Both the position numbers and the translations under genes were made by a program. From NCBI GenBank assembly GCA_022708005.1, contig JAKIZN010000065.1, forward strand, positions 1 through 7,784: 7,784 nucleotides of DNA, in the 5' to 3' direction. Each line of letters begins with the position of its first letter. Position 1 is the first letter of the stretch. The notes beneath the pieces are model-generated. The model had not been told where the DNA came from, ran no database searches, and worked only from the letters and a program-made list of their open reading frames with translations. This document shows positions 6,314 through 7,784 of the stretch, in pieces. Origin of the DNA: Bacteroidota bacterium (GTDB lineage: Bacteria; Bacteroidota; Ignavibacteria; Kapaibacteriales; UBA2268).

Positions 6314-7784
6314 ATGAACGAGAAAAAAATAACAAAAAGCGAGTTGTTTGGAGAGATAAATTTTCATACTATCGCTAATGACCCTGATTTTAAGGAAGGT
6401 AGCGTAAGAGAAGCTATTATAATTCCGCTCTTGCAACAGCTTGGCTATGAGCAACAAAATATTATCAGAAGCAAAACGCTGAAGCATCCATTTTTGAAAA
6501 TTGGAAGCAATAAAAAGCGGGAGATTAAACTCATACCGGATTACCTGCTGAAAGTTGAAGGAGGTTTCGCATGGGTTTTAGATGCTAAAGCGCCGAGCCA
6601 GCGGGTCAGCGATGCAGACAACGTTGAACAAGTTTATTGCTATGCGTCGCATCCAGAAATTAGAAGCACTTACTTTGCACTTTGCAACGGAGTGGAGTTC
6701 TCGCTTTATCGTAGAGATATGACCGACACGCCAATACTTTACTTTTCACTCGATGAAATCGAACATTATTGGGAGAAACTCAAAATGTTGCTATCGCCGA
6801 GCAGTTTTCAAGTGGGTAAAAGTTTCACTCACGATGCGACAATTGCGGCAACAAAGCCATCAGGTTTTGACTATGCGACAAGACCGCTGCTTGAAGAAAT
6901 TCCAGTTAAAAAGCAATCTGCCGGACGGCATTTCGGCGTTCATGGGTACTTTACAAAGCAGGCTTGGAACGTAGTTGCCGAGTATATAAAAAATTTTAGT
7001 AAGCCCGGGGATTTGATTCTGTATCCCTTTGGCGGAAGCGGTGTAACTGCTATAGAAGCTTTGATGAATAACAGAAAAGCTGTAAATATCGATATAAATC
7101 CGCTGGCAGTGTTCCTTGTTCAATCGTTGGTTGCTCCCGTTAGCCAAAGCGAACTTGCTGAAGCATTTGAGCAAGTAAAAGCAGAGTATATAAAACTTGA
7201 GCCAACTACAGAATTAGAAGTAAAAAAAGCAATTAAAAAATATCCGCAGCCTAAACCGCTGCCTTTGCCTAAAGGCTCAGATGTTGATACAGTCGATAAA
7301 CTTTTTAATGACAGGCAATTAGCTCGATTAGGATTGCTCAAATCGCTTATTCTCAAGCAAAAGGATAAGAATATAAGAGATAGCCTATTGCTAATGTTCT
7401 CCGGACTTGTGACTAAAGTTAATTTGACATATCATACATCTACTTACGTCAAAAGGGAGGGCGGTGGAAACGCAAGCGCTTTTCAATACTATCGATATAG
7501 AATTGCCCCGAAGCCTGTGGAGGTCGATATTGTTAAATATTTCGAACTTCGCTTTAAAAAGATAGCTCGCGCTAAAAAGGAAATGGAGTATTTTATCAAT
7601 GAAAAAACTATTTCTAATATTCAAGTTATAAAAGGCTCGGCAACTAATCTGAAATTTTTGCCGAGAGAAAGCGTTGATTATATTTATACTGATCCCCCTT
7701 ATGGCAAGAAAATACCGTATCTTGATTTATCTGCTATGTGGAATGCTTGGCTCGGCTTAGAAGTAACAGAAGATGATTATGAGC
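6314..7784 (+). CDS. HsdR-N-type nuclease fused to DPPY DNA methyltransferase (3' truncated)
   Basis: An uninterrupted frame of 490 codons runs off the right edge. Residues 28-45 (EGSVREAIIIPLLQQLGY) and 66-125 match the N-terminal nuclease domain of type I HsdR proteins. The PD-(D/E)XK signature is P75-D76, then D90-A91-K92, with conserved Q106 after it. Residues about 205-265 begin a methyltransferase: GYFTKQAW, then FGGSGVTAIEA (239-249) as motif I and NIDINPLA (258-265) as motif II. The catalytic DPPY is at 460-463, giving N6-adenine or N4-cytosine methylation. About 215 residues lie between motif I and DPPY, as in alpha-order enzymes with an internal recognition region. The Asp usual before PF in motif I is Tyr here (YPFGGSG). 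ATG 6314 gives a natural start directly before the vR..i..PlL..LGY motif. It is probably a single-chain restriction-modification enzyme; an orphan methyltransferase with a decayed nuclease is the alternative. Confidence 0.8.
   Translation, partial: MNEKKITKSELFGEINFHTIANDPDFKEGSVREAIIIPLLQQLGYEQQNIIRSKTLKHPFLKIGSNKKREIKLIPDYLLKVEGGFAWVLDAKAPSQRVSDADNVEQVYCYASHPEIRSTYFALCNGVEFSLYRRDMTDTPILYFSLDEIEHYWEKLKMLLSPSSFQVGKSFTHDATIAATKPSGFDYATRPLLEEIPVKKQSAGRHFGVHGYFTKQAWNVVAEYIKNFSKPGDLILYPFGGSGVTAIEALMNNRKAVNIDINPLAVFLVQSLVAPVSQSELAEAFEQVKAEYIKLEPTTELEVKKAIKKYPQPKPLPLPKGSDVDTVDKLFNDRQLARLGLLKSLILKQKDKNIRDSLLLMFSGLVTKVNLTYHTSTYVKREGGGNASAFQYYRYRIAPKPVEVDIVKYFELRFKKIARAKKEMEYFINEKTISNIQVIKGSATNLKFLPRESVDYIYTDPPYGKKIPYLDLSAMWNAWLGLEVTEDDYE

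Noticed and set aside
6753..6974. Plus- and minus-strand short frames inside the second R-M gene
   Set aside because: The continuous frame from 6314 carries clear HsdR-N and methyltransferase motifs; the short frames are out of phase with it or on the opposite strand.

Overview
The window is AT-rich DNA that looks like a member of the Bacteroidota or a related FCB-group bacterium. Three things suggest this: a C-terminal type IX secretion (T9SS) sorting domain on the first gene, a promoter matching the Bacteroidota consensus (TTTG, about 20 nt, TAnnTTTG) in front of a tRNA gene, and starts without clear Shine-Dalgarno sequences. No closer assignment is possible from the sequence alone.

Layout. 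Bases 2-961 (+) are the 3' part of a secreted deiminase of the Porphyromonas peptidylarginine deiminase / agmatine deiminase family, cut by the left edge. Bases 963-1108 hold repeat copy A with a perfect 33-bp palindrome. A divergent tRNA pair follows: tRNA-Ser(GGA) on the minus strand and tRNA-Lys(CTT) on the plus strand, each followed by a hairpin terminator. Bases 1579-5017 (+) are a large single-chain restriction-modification enzyme (type IIG-like: PD-(D/E)XK nuclease, N6-adenine methyltransferase, target recognition) split by a frameshift near 3737. Bases about 5019-5395 hold repeat copy B, inverted relative to A and carrying a 257-bp insert with terminal inverted repeats and four hairpins. 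Bases 5416-6021 (-) encode a TrmH-like tRNA 2'-O-methyltransferase. From 6314 (+) to the right edge runs a second restriction-modification-like gene, an HsdR-N-type nuclease domain fused to a DPPY DNA methyltransferase. It has no stop in the window.

How it fits together. Two unrelated nuclease-methyltransferase fusions lie 1.3 kb apart, one broken and one open as far as visible, which is the look of a defence-gene turnover site beside tRNA genes. TrmH and the tRNAs are housekeeping functions. Both repeat copies lie between convergent genes (deiminase against tRNA-Ser; restriction gene against trmH), so their hairpins may end transcription from both sides.

The most unusual feature is the repeat pair. 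The two copies share about 70 bp on the left and about 45 bp on the right, but different hairpin-forming cores sit between the same AAGATG and CATCTGG boundaries. The larger core contains a second copy of the smaller palindrome and a third copy of the repeat's opening motif.
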